Below are positions 19,480 through 29,225 of a stretch of 64,000 nucleotides of DNA, piece after piece. The stretch's first letter is position 1, and every line of letters starts with the position of its first letter. The stretch covers positions 186,001-250,000 of the forward strand of contig NZ_MDFN01000001.1 of assembly GCF_001730525.1 (NCBI RefSeq), written 5' to 3'. Below the pieces are notes generated by a model. The model saw only the letters and a program-made list of their open reading frames with translations. It was not told the origin of the DNA and did not search any database. The stretch is from Arcticibacter eurypsychrophilus. Lineage in GTDB: Bacteria; Bacteroidota; Bacteroidia; Sphingobacteriales; Sphingobacteriaceae. The position numbers and the translations under genes are program-made.

Positions 19480-19704
19480 ATGAAAAAATTAATGTTCGCA
19501 GCCTCTTTATTGGCATTTGCAGGAATTACAACTTTGACAGCAACTAGTCACCCAGTTAAATATACTACTACTCAAGTTGCACAGGACACCACAACTGTTC
19601 CTACTGATACTACGAGTACACCAGCAACTACGCCTACGGATACTACAGCTGCACCGACAGATACTACAGCTGTACCGACTGACACTACAAAGGTTGGTCA
19701 ATAA
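19480..19704 (+). CDS. small secreted TDTT-repeat protein
   Basis: A 74-residue protein from the ATG at 19480, preferred to the upstream TTG because MKKLMFAASLLAFAGITTLTATS is a standard signal peptide. The mature part is almost only threonine, aspartate, proline and alanine, with five TDTT-type units (PTDTTSTP, PTDTTAAP, PTDTTAVP and so on). It is likely exported and unstructured. It is a single-gene unit with its own terminator. I know of similar short PT-rich exported peptides in Pedobacter but of no function. Confidence 0.7.
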   Translation: MKKLMFAASLLAFAGITTLTATSHPVKYTTTQVAQDTTTVPTDTTSTPATTPTDTTAAPTDTTAVPTDTTKVGQ

Positions 19705-19754
19705 TCTGTTCATCGCAGAGATCACCCTTTAATATTACAATTAAAAATGACCTT

Positions 19755-19779
19755 AAAGCCCCTATATTGGGGCTTTTTT
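19755..19779 (+). terminator. terminator after the TDTT-repeat gene
   Basis: Stem AAAGCCCC/GGGGCTTT with a 6-base loop followed by TTT runs. Confidence 0.88.
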
Positions 19780-19816
19780 CATTTAAAATCCTGATCTTCC
19801 GTTTTTAATTAAAGAT

Positions 19817-20098
19817 ATGATTCAGGTAAACGAATATTTTGATGGTACAGTTAAGTCACTGGCGTATGAATCGCCAGAAGGAAAATCGACTATTGGGGTG
19901 ATGGAAAAAGGAGAATATGAATTTAATACTTCTCAGAAGGAATACATGACCGTAATTGAAGGTGAGTTAGTGGTTCTGCTGCCTGAAGCCACAGAATGGA
20001 AAAGTTTTAAGAAGAACGAGACCTTTAGCGTTGATGCTCACGTATCCTTTAAAGTAAGAAGTAATGAACAAAGCTCTTATCTCTGCAAATATGCCTGA
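19817..20098 (+). CDS. ppnP: pyrimidine/purine nucleoside phosphorylase PpnP
   Basis: A 93-residue single cupin domain, full length for the family (formerly DUF1255/YaiE). It phosphorolyses several nucleosides to base and ribose-1-phosphate. Landmarks are VNEYFDGTVKSL at the start, GVMEKGEYEF, EYMTVIEGELVVLLPE in the middle and SSYLCKYA at the end. It stands alone between a terminator and a convergent gene. Confidence 0.92.
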   Translation: MIQVNEYFDGTVKSLAYESPEGKSTIGVMEKGEYEFNTSQKEYMTVIEGELVVLLPEATEWKSFKKNETFSVDAHVSFKVRSNEQSSYLCKYA

Positions 20099-20122
20099 TG
20101 GAAGGAGTGCAGCCGGCTCTCT

Positions 20123-21040
20123 TTAAAAGAATAACTGATCTGCTACTCTAAAGGTGTTGCAATGAGCCTCTACGATATCGATCATCTGGTGTGAGTAACC
20201 ACCACCCATACTAACCTGCAACGGGATATTCCATTGCTTGCAGGTACGTAGCACTATTTCATCGCGGGACTTGCAACCTGCCCTGCTTAATGCCAGATGA
20301 CCTAACTTATCAGTAGCTAATACATCTACCCCGGATAGATAAAATACAAAATCAGGTTTTACCTTTTCAAAAAGTTTTGGGAGTTGCGTTTTTAATATTT
20401 CCAGATATTCCTGATCTTCCATACCAATAGGTAATCCAATATCCAGATCAGACTTTTCCTTTCTAAAGGGGAAGTTTTTCTCCGCATGCATAGAAAAGGT
20501 AAATACCTGGTTGTTACTGGAGAAAATCTCCGCGGTACCATTGCCCTGATGCACGTCCAGATCAACGATTAAAATATTTTGGGCTAAGTGTGCTTTAAGG
20601 AGATAATTGGCGGCGATGGCCTGGTCGTTTAAAAAGCAGAAACCTTCTGCCCAATTACTGCCCGCATGATGTGTGCCACCGGCTACGTTAAAGGCAATAC
20701 CATATTGCAGAGCGAAGTGGCAGCACTCAATGGTGCCCTGCGCGATCATCAGTTCGCGCTCTACCAATGGACGCGTTAAAGGGAAACCTGACCGTCTGAT
20801 TTCTGCAGGACTTAAACGCAGATCCCTCAGGCGTTCCCAGTAATCTTGCTGGTGGGATAAAAGAATGATGTCTTCATTGACCTTGCCGGGAGAAAATAGA
20901 TTCTCTTGCGTGATTAATCCTTCATAAAGCAGCTGTCCGGGAATCAGTTCATACTTGAGCATTGGAAAACGGTGCCCTCCTGGCAAAGGCAAAACGTACG
21001 TGGGGTCCCAGGCTATCTTTAACACATCCCTAAAATACAA
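20123..21040 (-). CDS. histone deacetylase family protein (AcuC/acetylpolyamine amidohydrolase-like)
   Basis: A 305-residue zinc amidohydrolase of the class I/II deacetylase fold. The catalytic blocks are GGTHHAGSNWAEGFCFLND (tandem histidines), DLDVHQGNGT (zinc ligands Asp and His) and SGVDVLATDKLGHL (third zinc ligand Asp), with SMGGGYSH near the end. In bacteria such enzymes deacetylate acetyl-CoA synthetase, acetylpolyamines or other small amides; no acs or acu gene is nearby, so the substrate is open. Convergent with ppnP, divergent from the Smr-domain gene. Confidence 0.9.
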   Translation of the reverse strand: MYFRDVLKIAWDPTYVLPLPGGHRFPMLKYELIPGQLLYEGLITQENLFSPGKVNEDIILLSHQQDYWERLRDLRLSPAEIRRSGFPLTRPLVERELMIAQGTIECCHFALQYGIAFNVAGGTHHAGSNWAEGFCFLNDQAIAANYLLKAHLAQNILIVDLDVHQGNGTAEIFSSNNQVFTFSMHAEKNFPFRKEKSDLDIGLPIGMEDQEYLEILKTQLPKLFEKVKPDFVFYLSGVDVLATDKLGHLALSRAGCKSRDEIVLRTCKQWNIPLQVSMGGGYSHQMIDIVEAHCNTFRVADQLFF

Positions 21041-21077
21041 AAGAAATGAAACTCCCCTATATTATTCGCTAATTAAG

Positions 21078-21085
21078 TATTTTTG
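21078..21085 (+). promoter_or_regulatory. -7 element of the DUF2027/Smr gene
   Basis: TATTTTTG matches TAnnTTTG exactly and ends 23 bases before the ATG. No good -33 TTG is seen. Confidence 0.45.
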
Positions 21086-21108
21086 TTTTTTAATTAAGAT
21101 ACATCATC

Positions 21109-22053
21109 ATGGATTTGAAGCTAGGAGAATTTGTTCGGTTTGTAGACGAAAAAATGGAAGGTTATATCACCCGTATCATCAGTGAAGATATGATTGGGGT
21201 AACAGGAGAAGATGACTTTGAAATCCCGGTACCGGTTGCAAAGGTAACGCGGGTACATGGGCATAAATATGCGGATTCTCCCGAAGAAGTAACGCCTGCA
21301 GCCGAAGTATATACAGGACCATTTGAGACGAAGGGGATTTATGTTGCCGTGGTACCCGATCAGAATAAAGGATCAGTGGTTCACTTTAACCTGGTGAATG
21401 AGACCTCCTTTCAACTTTTGACTACACTGGTTACAGAGAAGGCAGGTTTATCAAAAGGCGAATATGCCGGTATGATCAATCCCCATTCCTCAACTGATAT
21501 CTATTCCGCTAACCTGGCAGACCTGAGTGTATGGCCTGCATTTACGGTAGAGATCCTATACTTCTCAAAACTGAATAGCAGTATCCCTGCTGCGCTACGG
21601 TTTACAGAGCGCTTTAAAGGAAAGGATTTTGCAGGAACAAAGAAGAGGGTAGCTCTTTTAAATAAGGATGCCTGGACATTCCGTTTGGATGAAGAAGATA
21701 TTATTATCGATGCAGAGAAGCTGAAGGAAAGTTTTTTTAAGCCAACAGAAGAAAAGAAGACAGTAGAGAAACCGGCAAATGAAATTGATCTGCATATCGA
21801 AAAATTGCGGGATGATTTTGCGCTTTTAAGCAAGACCGAGATTCTTAAGATCCAAATGGAGCATTATCAGAAGGCTTTGGATGCCGCAATTGTACACAAG
21901 CTGCATTCGGTGATTTTTATACACGGTGTTGGCAATGGCACTCTGAAAATAGAAATCCACAAAACCCTTGGACGCAATAAACAGGTGAAGACCTTTATGG
22001 ATGCCCGCAAAGAAAAATTCGGGTACGGAGCTACAGAGATATTTTTAAAATAG
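21109..22053 (+). CDS. DUF2027 and Smr/MutS2 domain protein
   Basis: A 314-residue protein. The N-terminal part starts as a small beta domain (KLGEFVRFVDEKMEGYITRI, MutS2/KOW-like), a DUF2027-type beta sandwich fills the middle, and the C-terminus from about residue 225 is an Smr domain: EIDLHIEKL (the xDLHG-type motif, here DLHIE) and FIHGVGNGTLKIEIHK (the HGxG block). Smr domains are nucleases or nucleic-acid binders acting on branched DNA or stalled mRNA-ribosome complexes. A proline/lysine-rich linker (KKTVEKPANE) precedes Smr. The kinase-like gene follows after 20 bases. Confidence 0.85.
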   Translation: MDLKLGEFVRFVDEKMEGYITRIISEDMIGVTGEDDFEIPVPVAKVTRVHGHKYADSPEEVTPAAEVYTGPFETKGIYVAVVPDQNKGSVVHFNLVNETSFQLLTTLVTEKAGLSKGEYAGMINPHSSTDIYSANLADLSVWPAFTVEILYFSKLNSSIPAALRFTERFKGKDFAGTKKRVALLNKDAWTFRLDEEDIIIDAEKLKESFFKPTEEKKTVEKPANEIDLHIEKLRDDFALLSKTEILKIQMEHYQKALDAAIVHKLHSVIFIHGVGNGTLKIEIHKTLGRNKQVKTFMDARKEKFGYGATEIFLK

Positions 22054-22073
22054 TATATAATACAATTTTCCCT

Positions 22074-23120
22074 ATGCCGGATTACGAAACCAGAGCAGAC
22101 GTACCTTCAAAGAAAAAGTTCTGTTACCAAATTACTGAACCCTTAAGGGAATATTTAGTCAAGTATAACAGGGAGGTAAAACTTCCTGTGCAGTATGCCG
22201 ATTTGTTGCGCTTTCAATTCAGCACTCCTTTATTAGATAAGGCAGGAAATGACACCCTCTGGCAAACGGTGTATTATGATCAGTCGGAAATGGGGGACCT
22301 CTTCCCGAACCTGAATTATATTTATGCGTTGATGAATGCAGACGGGGATATGCAGGTAATGGAACATCTGCACATTGCGCAAATAGACTATTGTACGTTC
22401 GGAAACTCCAAACCTTTCCGGATCAGAGTAATCAATAGGTTCAATGATAACTACGATTACTTCTACGTGAAGGTGGCAGACGCTTCCAGAGTGTACGGAA
22501 TTGAGCTGGAACACATTCTATCCCCTAATCGAATCACGTACCTTACAGACAACAATACGCTTATTGAGGAGCATATCTCCGGACTTCCGGGTGATGTATT
22601 CATTCAGCAGCGTACGAATACCTCTAAATTTAACCAGATCCGTATTTGCAAGGAGTTTGTTAAATTCAATGAACGTTGTTTTATCCGTCTGCTTGGCGAT
22701 ATGCGGTCCTATAATTACGTAGTTCATATTACCCCGGATATTGAGGGGAATCAATACCGGATCCGTGCGATTGACTTTGATCAGCAATCTTATGAAGGGC
22801 GCAGAAACTTTTATCTGCCACAGTATTTCAAAGAAAACAACAAGCTTGTCCAGTTGGGAATTCAGCATATGGATAAAACAACCATGCGGCAATACCAGGA
22901 AGAAGAGCGAAGCTTAATCAATGGCCGTATGAAACTAGTGAACTACCGGCTTAGGGATATACTGAATGTAATGAAGAAACATGAGATCTCCCCAAGGGAA
23001 AAAGTGGTTCAATTACGCAACGAATTATGGGAATATCATAAGAAAGGTTCCTTCTTAAATTGCAACACAATGGGAGAATTAGTGGAAGAACAACTCATAG
23101 TATTCTTCGAAAAAAAGTAA
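22074..23120 (+). CDS. unrecognised protein with protein-kinase/APH-like motifs, 348 aa
   Basis: I do not recognise this 348-residue protein by name. It has no signal peptide or membrane segment. Read against the kinase fold it shows a possible beta-3 lysine in YFYVKVAD (K133), a helix-C-like glutamate in GIELEHIL (E144/E146), a hinge-like LIEEHISGLPG (164-172), a catalytic-loop-like LLGDMRSYN (D209 and N214 spaced as in HGDxxxxN of aminoglycoside phosphotransferases) and a metal-binding-loop-like AIDFDQQ (D234). The order and spacing are right for an APH/choline-kinase-type fold; a glycine-rich loop is not obvious. It starts 20 bases after the DUF2027/Smr gene and is probably co-transcribed. 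The fold is my inference; activity is unknown. Confidence 0.75.
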   Translation: MPDYETRADVPSKKKFCYQITEPLREYLVKYNREVKLPVQYADLLRFQFSTPLLDKAGNDTLWQTVYYDQSEMGDLFPNLNYIYALMNADGDMQVMEHLHIAQIDYCTFGNSKPFRIRVINRFNDNYDYFYVKVADASRVYGIELEHILSPNRITYLTDNNTLIEEHISGLPGDVFIQQRTNTSKFNQIRICKEFVKFNERCFIRLLGDMRSYNYVVHITPDIEGNQYRIRAIDFDQQSYEGRRNFYLPQYFKENNKLVQLGIQHMDKTTMRQYQEEERSLINGRMKLVNYRLRDILNVMKKHEISPREKVVQLRNELWEYHKKGSFLNCNTMGELVEEQLIVFFEKK

Positions 23121-23313
23121 AGGTGATAAAGGTCATTTTTATAGGGGCATATCTGATAAAAATCACAATATAATTAATGCTTTTTTTAATCAAAAAACTG
23201 CTTAATAGCGATAGTGGAAAAGTAATAATTTGCAGGAATTACAAGGGCTTTCATACATTGTTGAAATTCAAGCAAAAGTACTGCTGAATGATGTGAACAG
23301 GCTTTTTCAGCTC

Positions 23314-23321
23314 TATATTTG
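23314..23321 (+). promoter_or_regulatory. -7 element of the small exported protein gene
   Basis: TATATTTG, an exact TAnnTTTG, 38 bases before the ATG at 23360. Confidence 0.5.
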
Positions 23322-23359
23322 TTGTGTAAAAAATAAAGAACAACTAAATAAATAAAGTT

Positions 23360-23785
23360 ATGAAAGCTTTTAAATCTATACTCGCCACATTATTATTATT
23401 ATCCTTAATTATCACTTCTGGTTATGCTAAAGTTGACAAAGAGTCTCTTACTATGGACTATGCCATTAAGACTTACATAGGTGCTGTATCTCAAGGAAAA
23501 ATTAAAGGAATAGAAGATATATTAGATCGCAATGTTAAGTTTACTCTTGCACAGGGAAGTAAGGTAATCAACTATAACAGAGCCGAAATGATCAGCTCTT
23601 TGAAAGTATCAGAAAACATTAACCAAAACTGCAAGACAGATTACTCCATTATAGAAAAAGGAGATGCTCAGTCTATCGTTAAAGTAACTATGACTTACGA
23701 AAACTTTTCAAAAGTGAACTATGTCACTATTTCAAATACAGATGAAGGATGGAAAATCACTAACGTATCAAGTGTATTCAACTAA
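23360..23785 (+). CDS. exported NTF2-like (putative lumazine-binding type) protein
   Basis: A 141-residue protein with a signal peptide (MKAFKSILATLLLLSLIITSGYA) and a mature domain of about 118 residues. Features of the NTF2-like fold are the N-terminal helix DYAIKTYIGAVSQGKIKGIEDIL, the NVKFTLAQGSKVINYNRAEMI strand-helix region and the closing DEGWKITNVSSVF strand. Such small exported proteins are frequent and mostly unstudied in Bacteroidota. It is monocistronic, with its own -7 element and a strong terminator. Confidence 0.75.
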   Translation: MKAFKSILATLLLLSLIITSGYAKVDKESLTMDYAIKTYIGAVSQGKIKGIEDILDRNVKFTLAQGSKVINYNRAEMISSLKVSENINQNCKTDYSIIEKGDAQSIVKVTMTYENFSKVNYVTISNTDEGWKITNVSSVFN

Positions 23786-23793
23786 TCGTATTT

Positions 23794-23845
23794 ATTAAAC
23801 AAAAGAAGGGGCTGTATGCAAATACAGCCCCTTCTTTTGTTTAAT
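23794..23845. terminator. bidirectional terminator with a 23-bp stem
   Basis: Arms 23794-23816 and 23823-23845 pair perfectly around a 6-base loop. The GGGGCTGTA core is flanked by A-rich and T-rich arms, so it can stop transcription from both the exported-protein gene and convergent parE. Confidence 0.93.
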
Positions 23846-23854
23846 GGTTTTCCA

Positions 23855-25753
23855 TCAGGCGGCGGACTCTTCTTCCAGATCTTCTGCTACTGTTGTTTTC
23901 TCTTCAGAAAGAATAAGCTTGTCATCTTTTTCTACGCGCAGATTGCGTACAATATGCTGCTGACGATCAGGTGTATTTTTACCCATAAAGTATTGCAGCA
24001 TGGCCTGGATATTGGAATCTTTCAGTATGACAGGGTCTAAACGGATATCTTTACCTATAAATAAGCCAAATTCACTGGGTGAAATTTCGCCCAATCCTTT
24101 AAATCGGGTAATTTCAGGTTTCACGCCAAGCTTATTTATAGCTCGGAGCCTTTCTTCATCACTGTAACAATAGATGGTTTCTTTTTTATTGCGGACCCTG
24201 AACAAGGGGGTCTGCAAAATAAACACATGTCTTGCTTTTACGAGATCAGGGAAAAACTGAAGGAAAAAGGTCATCAGTAAAAGCCGGATATGCATACCAT
24301 CCACATCAGCATCGGTAGCAATAACAATATTATTATAGCGAAGGCCATCCAGTCCGTCCTCAATATTTAGTGCATGTTGCAAAAGGTTGAACTCCTCATT
24401 TTCATACACTACTTTTTTTGTTAGTCCAAAACAATTAAGCGGTTTACCTTTGAGTGAAAACACGCCTTGGGTCATTACATCTCTGGATTTAGTAATGGAT
24501 CCACTTGCAGAATCTCCCTCGGTAATAAATAAGGTGGTATCCTGCTTCCGTTCGTGATTATCTTCAAAATGTATTTTGCAGTCTCTTAGTTTACGGTTAT
24601 GCAGGGATGCTTTTTTTGCGCGATCGTTAGCCAGTTTTTTAATTCCGGCAATGTCTTTACGTTCGCGTTCAGATTGCATGATCCGTTTTAACATGGCATC
24701 AGCTACTTGAGGATATTTATGAAGGTAGTCATCCAGACTTTTTTTAATAAAATCATTGACAAAGACACGTACTGTTGGACCCTCAGGACTCACATTTAAA
24801 GAACCGAGTTTGGTTTTAGTTTGAGATTCAAACACAGGTTCCTGAATACGTACCGAAACGGCAGCAACAATTGATGCCCTTACATCAGCGGCTTCAAATT
24901 CTTTCTTAAAAAACTCACGGATTGTTTTGACCACTGCTTCGCGGAATGCTGCCTGGTGTGTACCTCCTTGCGTGGTATGCTGCCCGTTTACAAAGGAATA
25001 GTATTCTTCGCCGTATTGCTGTGCATGGGTCATAGCAATTTCAATATCTTCCCCTTTCAGATGAATGATGGGGTATCGGAGCGTTTCGGCATCTGTATTT
25101 TTAACCAGCAGATCGTGAAGACCACGTTCAGAGAAGTATTTTTTACCGTTGAAAATTATGGTAAGTCCGGCATTCAGGAATACATAATTCCAGATCATAT
25201 TTTCTATGAATTCGGGAATAAAGCGATAGTGCCTGAAAATAGAATCGTCAGGATGGAACGTTATCGAGGTGCCGTTTCGCTGTGTCGTTTCTTTTTCCTC
25301 TTCATCCCTAACAATTTCGCCTTGACTGAACTCTGCAATTTTAGTTCGGTTATCCCTGTAGGATTGTACTATAAAGATAGATGAAAGTGCATTCACAGCC
25401 TTTGAACCTACCCCATTCAGACCAACGGATTTTTGAAAGGCACGGGAGTCATATTTGCCCCCGGTATTGATTTTAGAAACACAATCTACTACCTTACCAA
25501 GAGGGATGCCCCTGCCATAATCACGAACTGATACTTTATGCTCCGAAATATTAATATCAATTGTACGCCCCGCCCCCATCACAAATTCATCTATGGAGTT
25601 GTCGACAATCTCTTTTAATAATACATATATACCGTCATCGTAAGCAGACCCGTCACCTAGTTTGCCTATGTACATTCCGGGTCTTAAGCGAATATGTTCT
25701 TTCCAATCCAGTGACTTGATGCTATCTTCACTGTATGCGTTAATTTCCGCCAT
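23855..25753 (-). CDS. parE: DNA topoisomerase IV subunit B
   Basis: A 632-residue GyrB/ParE-type ATPase. The GHKL ATP site shows [19 protein letters not shown] and [14 protein letters not shown]; the transducer carries [10 protein letters not shown]; the Toprim domain has the metal-binding EGDSASGS and [10 protein letters not shown], and the PLRGK-like block appears as SLKGKPLN. It is the partner of the A subunit at the left edge: together they unlink daughter chromosomes. The short length and SLKGKPLN favour ParE over GyrB. A promoter is seen at 25780-25809. Confidence 0.93.
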   Translation of the reverse strand: MAEINAYSEDSIKSLDWKEHIRLRPGMYIGKLGDGSAYDDGIYVLLKEIVDNSIDEFVMGAGRTIDINISEHKVSVRDYGRGIPLGKVVDCVSKINTGGKYDSRAFQKSVGLNGVGSKAVNALSSIFIVQSYRDNRTKIAEFSQGEIVRDEEEKETTQRNGTSITFHPDDSIFRHYRFIPEFIENMIWNYVFLNAGLTIIFNGKKYFSERGLHDLLVKNTDAETLRYPIIHLKGEDIEIAMTHAQQYGEEYYSFVNGQHTTQGGTHQAAFREAVVKTIREFFKKEFEAADVRASIVAAVSVRIQEPVFESQTKTKLGSLNVSPEGPTVRVFVNDFIKKSLDDYLHKYPQVADAMLKRIMQSERERKDIAGIKKLANDRAKKASLHNRKLRDCKIHFEDNHERKQDTTLFITEGDSASGSITKSRDVMTQGVFSLKGKPLNCFGLTKKVVYENEEFNLLQHALNIEDGLDGLRYNNIVIATDADVDGMHIRLLLMTFFLQFFPDLVKARHVFILQTPLFRVRNKKETIYCYSDEERLRAINKLGVKPEITRFKGLGEISPSEFGLFIGKDIRLDPVILKDSNIQAMLQYFMGKNTPDRQQHIVRNLRVEKDDKLILSEEKTTVAEDLEEESAA

Positions 25754-25779
25754 ATTAGTATACTTTCAGTCCTCAGTTG

Positions 25780-25809
25780 CAAAAATAAGAATAATCAATT
25801 CTTCTCAAA
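25780..25809 (-). promoter_or_regulatory. promoter of parE
   Basis: On the minus strand TTTG (25806-25809) and TATTTTTG (25780-25787) are 18 bases apart, near the Bacteroidota consensus. The start codon is 27 bases downstream. Confidence 0.55.
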
Positions 25810-25991
25810 CATGGATTTGTCCTTTTCATGCTACAATTACACGGAAAACGAATGTATTTGTCAAAATTGTGTATAGAATTATTGACAGTACTATTCTTAT
25901 TTTATTCGTCTTTATGTGAAATTACGTGAAAATAAGTGCAATTATCAATCATTTGTACACTTTGGTATGGTATTCGTAAATGTAGGTGTAT

Positions 25992-26183
25992 ATGACTGTT
26001 CCAAATAAATTAAACATCTCTAAAGAAGAGCAGGAAGATATTCATGAGAAAGAGGATTTAACTTGGGAAAATCCTTCCGATCCTGAAAATGCCTCAGATA
26101 TCAGAGATGTAGAGCAACTGCAAAGGCAAAGAAAAGAAGCAGAAGCAAGTAAAGATAATTCATCAGATAATTCATCAAAATAG
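25992..26183 (+). CDS. small acidic hydrophilic protein, 63 aa
   Basis: A 63-residue protein from the ATG at 25992 (a GTG six bases earlier is in frame). It is strongly charged (KEEQEDIHEKEDLTWENPSDPE) and ends in a serine/asparagine/lysine-rich tail with a repeated DNSS unit. It has no signal peptide or membrane segment and is probably disordered. Small acidic proteins like this are common in Bacteroidota and have no known role. Confidence 0.55.
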   Translation: MTVPNKLNISKEEQEDIHEKEDLTWENPSDPENASDIRDVEQLQRQRKEAEASKDNSSDNSSK

Positions 26184-26542
26184 AACAAGCAACAGCACCT
26201 ATGCTAAATATTATGAAAACTCAAAAAACTGAACAGACAACCCAACTAATAAAGATAGTTTCAGAAATAAAAAAAATTAACATTAGAGAACCTCAATCAG
26301 TTAATGAAAGTCATGATCAGCTTATTATAAGAATGATACCCTACTCTCAATGTTTTCTAATTGCATAGTGCATATAAGATTTTAATTAAATAGCGCTCTC
26401 ATCGCTCAAGAAAAGAGGTTGTGTCCTAAGGGGTACATCCTTTTTTGTATTTACAATTTCAATTATTCCTTCATACTGATTCTCTGCTAGAGAGATACCA
26501 AAAAATTTAGCATACTAATAAATGATTTAGTAATTTAGCAGC
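26184..26542. other. 359-base region before ruvB
   Basis: Apart from the possible 55-codon frame, it is AT-rich, with a T-run at about 26440-26455 after a short imperfect inverted sequence that might terminate the upstream small genes. An imperfect -7 element (TAATTTAG) lies just before the ruvB ATG. Confidence 0.4.
26201..26368 (+). CDS. possible small protein, 55 aa
   Basis: A 55-codon open frame from the ATG at 26201 to TAG at 26366-26368, 17 bases after the acidic small protein, so the two could share an mRNA. The product is lysine/isoleucine-rich (MLNIMKTQKTEQTTQL) and a second ATG lies at codon 5. Composition is close to that of random AT-rich sequence, so it may not be translated. Confidence 0.3.
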   Translation: MLNIMKTQKTEQTTQLIKIVSEIKKINIREPQSVNESHDQLIIRMIPYSQCFLIA

Positions 26543-27568
26543 ATGCTGAATGAGAACATAGATCCCGACTCAGAACGTCTTACACCCACAGACCGTGATA
26601 TGGAGCGGGTGTTGCGACCACAGGTATTTGAAGATTTCACCGGACAGTTCAAGCTGCTTGAAAATCTCCGAATATTCGTACAGGCAGCTAAACAAAGGGG
26701 TGAATCTTTAGATCATGTATTGCTTCATGGCCCTCCAGGTCTTGGAAAAACCACCCTTTCGCATATCATTGCCAATGAAATGGGAGTAAATATCAAAATC
26801 ACATCAGGGCCTGTATTGGATAAACCAGGTGATCTTGCAGGGTTGTTAACTAACCTGGAAGAGGGTGATATTCTGTTTATTGATGAGATCCATCGTTTAA
26901 GTCCGGTAGTTGAAGAATATTTATACTCAGCAATGGAAGACTTCAAGATCGATATCATGCTTGAATCAGGACCTAATGCACGTTCCGTGCAGATCACGCT
27001 GAATCCATTCACATTGATTGGCGCAACAACAAGATCGGGGCTCCTGACTGCGCCTTTAAGAGCTCGCTTTGGCATCAATTCCAGATTGGAATATTATGAT
27101 GCGAAGTTACTCACCACTATTGTACTTCGCTCCTCTTCTATACTCAAAACCCCTATAAGCGAAACAGGGGCATATGAAATAGCGCGAAGGAGCCGTGGAA
27201 CTCCCCGTATAGCAAATGCTTTATTAAGGCGTACACGTGATTTTGCGCAGATAAAAGGGAATGGTTCCATTGATACGGATATAGCTAAGTATGCGCTTAA
27301 TGCGCTTAATGTAGATAGCTACGGACTGGACGAAATGGATAATAAGATTCTGATTACTATTATTGATAAATTTAAGGGAGGCCCTGTAGGACTTAAAACA
27401 ATCGCTACAGCTGTAGGAGAAGATGAGGGAACTATTGAGGAAGTATACGAACCCTTTTTAATTCAGGAAGGCTTTTTAATGCGGACTGCAAGAGGCCGTG
27501 AGGTTACCGACCTGGCTTACCGTCATTTAGGTAGATTAAAAGCGACAGATCATCCAACTTTATTTTGA
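26543..27568 (+). CDS. ruvB: Holliday junction branch migration ATPase RuvB
   Basis: A 341-residue AAA+ motor that drives RuvA-bound Holliday junctions. Walker [10 protein letters not shown] (near 65-73), Walker [10 protein letters not shown], sensor [17 protein letters not shown] with the arginine finger region, and the C-terminal winged helix ([10 protein letters not shown] to TDLAYRHLG) are all present at normal spacing. ruvA and ruvC are not in the window, as usual in Bacteroidota. prfC follows after 60 bases with its own -7 element. Confidence 0.97.
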   Translation: MLNENIDPDSERLTPTDRDMERVLRPQVFEDFTGQFKLLENLRIFVQAAKQRGESLDHVLLHGPPGLGKTTLSHIIANEMGVNIKITSGPVLDKPGDLAGLLTNLEEGDILFIDEIHRLSPVVEEYLYSAMEDFKIDIMLESGPNARSVQITLNPFTLIGATTRSGLLTAPLRARFGINSRLEYYDAKLLTTIVLRSSSILKTPISETGAYEIARRSRGTPRIANALLRRTRDFAQIKGNGSIDTDIAKYALNALNVDSYGLDEMDNKILITIIDKFKGGPVGLKTIATAVGEDEGTIEEVYEPFLIQEGFLMRTARGREVTDLAYRHLGRLKATDHPTLF

Positions 27569-27604
27569 GTTCTTCCTGCTGTTATATGTTATCATTAATA
27601 ATGG

Positions 27605-27612
27605 TACATTTG
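27605..27612 (+). promoter_or_regulatory. -7 element of prfC
   Basis: TACATTTG, an exact TAnnTTTG, ending 16 bases before the prfC ATG at 27629. Confidence 0.5.
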
Positions 27613-27628
27613 CAACCATTTGAAAACA

Positions 27629-29215
27629 ATGAGTGTCCATCCAGAAATAGATAAAAGAAAAACTTTCGCAATCATTAGTCACCCCGATGCGGGAAAAACA
27701 ACTTTAACTGAAAAGTTTTTGTTATTCGGTGGTGCCATCAATACTGCTGGTGCAGTTAAACGAAATAAAGCGAATCAGAATACAACTTCCGACTTTATGG
27801 AAATTGAAAAGCAGCGTGGCATTTCGGTTGCTACCTCTGTGATGGGTTTTGAATATAAAGGTAAAAGAATAAATATTCTGGATACTCCGGGACATAAAGA
27901 CTTTGCTGAAGATACATACCGCACATTATCAGCTGTGGATAGCGTGATACTGGTTGTAGATAGTGTGAAGGGCGTGGAGGAGCAGACTGAAAAACTAATG
28001 GAAGTCTGCCGGATGCGTAATACCCCGGTTATTATATTCATTAACAAAATGGATCGGGAAGGGAAAGATACCTTTGATCTGTTGGATGAACTGGAAACAA
28101 AACTTGCGATTAGTGTTTGTCCGCAATCGTGGCCTATCGGGCAGGGGCATACCTTCAAAGGGGTTTATAATATCTACGGTAATCAGTTGAATTTATTTGA
28201 GCCTGATAAAGCAAAAGTGACTGAGCCTGTAATTCATGTGAAAGATTTACATGACCCTACCCTTTCAGAATATCTGCAAACCAAAGCATTGGATAAATTG
28301 AAGTCCGATCTTGAACTTACGGAAGGAATCTACGGTCCGTTAGATAAAGAAATGTATCAGGAAGGTCTACTGGCTCCTGTATTTTTTGGCAGTGCCATTA
28401 ACAACTTTGGAATTCGTGAATTATTAGAGACGTTTATCGTCATTGCACCAAGTCCGGCTAGTCGCGAAGCAGATCAACGTATGGTTTATGCAGATGAAAA
28501 GGCCTTTACAGGTTTTGTATTTAAGATTCATGCTAACCTGGACCCAAAACACCGTGACCGGATTGCTTTCTTAAGAATCTGTTCCGGAAAGTTCGAACGT
28601 AATAAGTTTTATTTTAATACCCGTTTGAACAAGAAGCTGAAGTTCTCCAATCCGATGGACTTTATGGCAAATGATAAAACACTTGTGGAAGAAGCATGGC
28701 CAGGGGATGTAGTTGGATTATATGATAGTGGAAACTTTAAAATTGGCGATACGCTAACAGAAGGGGAAGAATTGCAGTTTAAAGGCATACCCAGTTTTTC
28801 TCCTGAAATATTTAAAGAAGTTGAAAATAGAGATCCTTTGAAGACCAAGCAGTTGGAAAAAGGAATTCAGCAGTTAACCGAAGAGGGTGTTGCCCAGTTA
28901 TTTATTCAACAACCGGGGAACAGAAAGATCGTCGGAGCTGTTGGTGCCTTACAATTTGAGGTGATCAATTTCAGATTAGAGCATGAGTATGGTGCAAAAT
29001 GTGCATTCAGACCTCTATCATTCTCCAGATCAAGCTGGATTACTGCTAAAGATAAAAAACAGTTACAGGAAATCATGCAACGGCGCTCTTCGCATATCGC
29101 ATTAGATAAAGATGGCAATGCGGTATTTCTAGCAGATAATGATTGGGCAATCAACCTGGCTAAACGCGATTTCCCGGAAATAGAGTTCCATCTAACATCT
29201 GAATTTAAAAAATAA
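27629..29215 (+). CDS. prfC: peptide chain release factor 3
   Basis: A 528-residue translational GTPase that recycles RF1 and RF2 after termination. G1 is SHPDAGKTT, switch I contains [12 protein letters not shown]3 is DTPGHKDF and G4 is INKMDRE; domains II and III follow ([20 protein letters not shown] near the end). I use the ATG at 27629 (MSVHPEID) rather than an in-frame TTG nine bases upstream. The length is normal for RF3 and the absence of domain IV separates it from EF-G and TetM-type proteins. Confidence 0.96.
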   Translation: MSVHPEIDKRKTFAIISHPDAGKTTLTEKFLLFGGAINTAGAVKRNKANQNTTSDFMEIEKQRGISVATSVMGFEYKGKRINILDTPGHKDFAEDTYRTLSAVDSVILVVDSVKGVEEQTEKLMEVCRMRNTPVIIFINKMDREGKDTFDLLDELETKLAISVCPQSWPIGQGHTFKGVYNIYGNQLNLFEPDKAKVTEPVIHVKDLHDPTLSEYLQTKALDKLKSDLELTEGIYGPLDKEMYQEGLLAPVFFGSAINNFGIRELLETFIVIAPSPASREADQRMVYADEKAFTGFVFKIHANLDPKHRDRIAFLRICSGKFERNKFYFNTRLNKKLKFSNPMDFMANDKTLVEEAWPGDVVGLYDSGNFKIGDTLTEGEELQFKGIPSFSPEIFKEVENRDPLKTKQLEKGIQQLTEEGVAQLFIQQPGNRKIVGAVGALQFEVINFRLEHEYGAKCAFRPLSFSRSSWITAKDKKQLQEIMQRRSSHIALDKDGNAVFLADNDWAINLAKRDFPEIEFHLTSEFKK

Positions 29216-29225
29216 AAGATATTGA

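Noticed and set aside
1-25753. parC and parE about 22 kb apart considered as a rearrangement
   Set aside because: Separate parC and parE loci are not unusual, and no mobile element or break signature lies between them.
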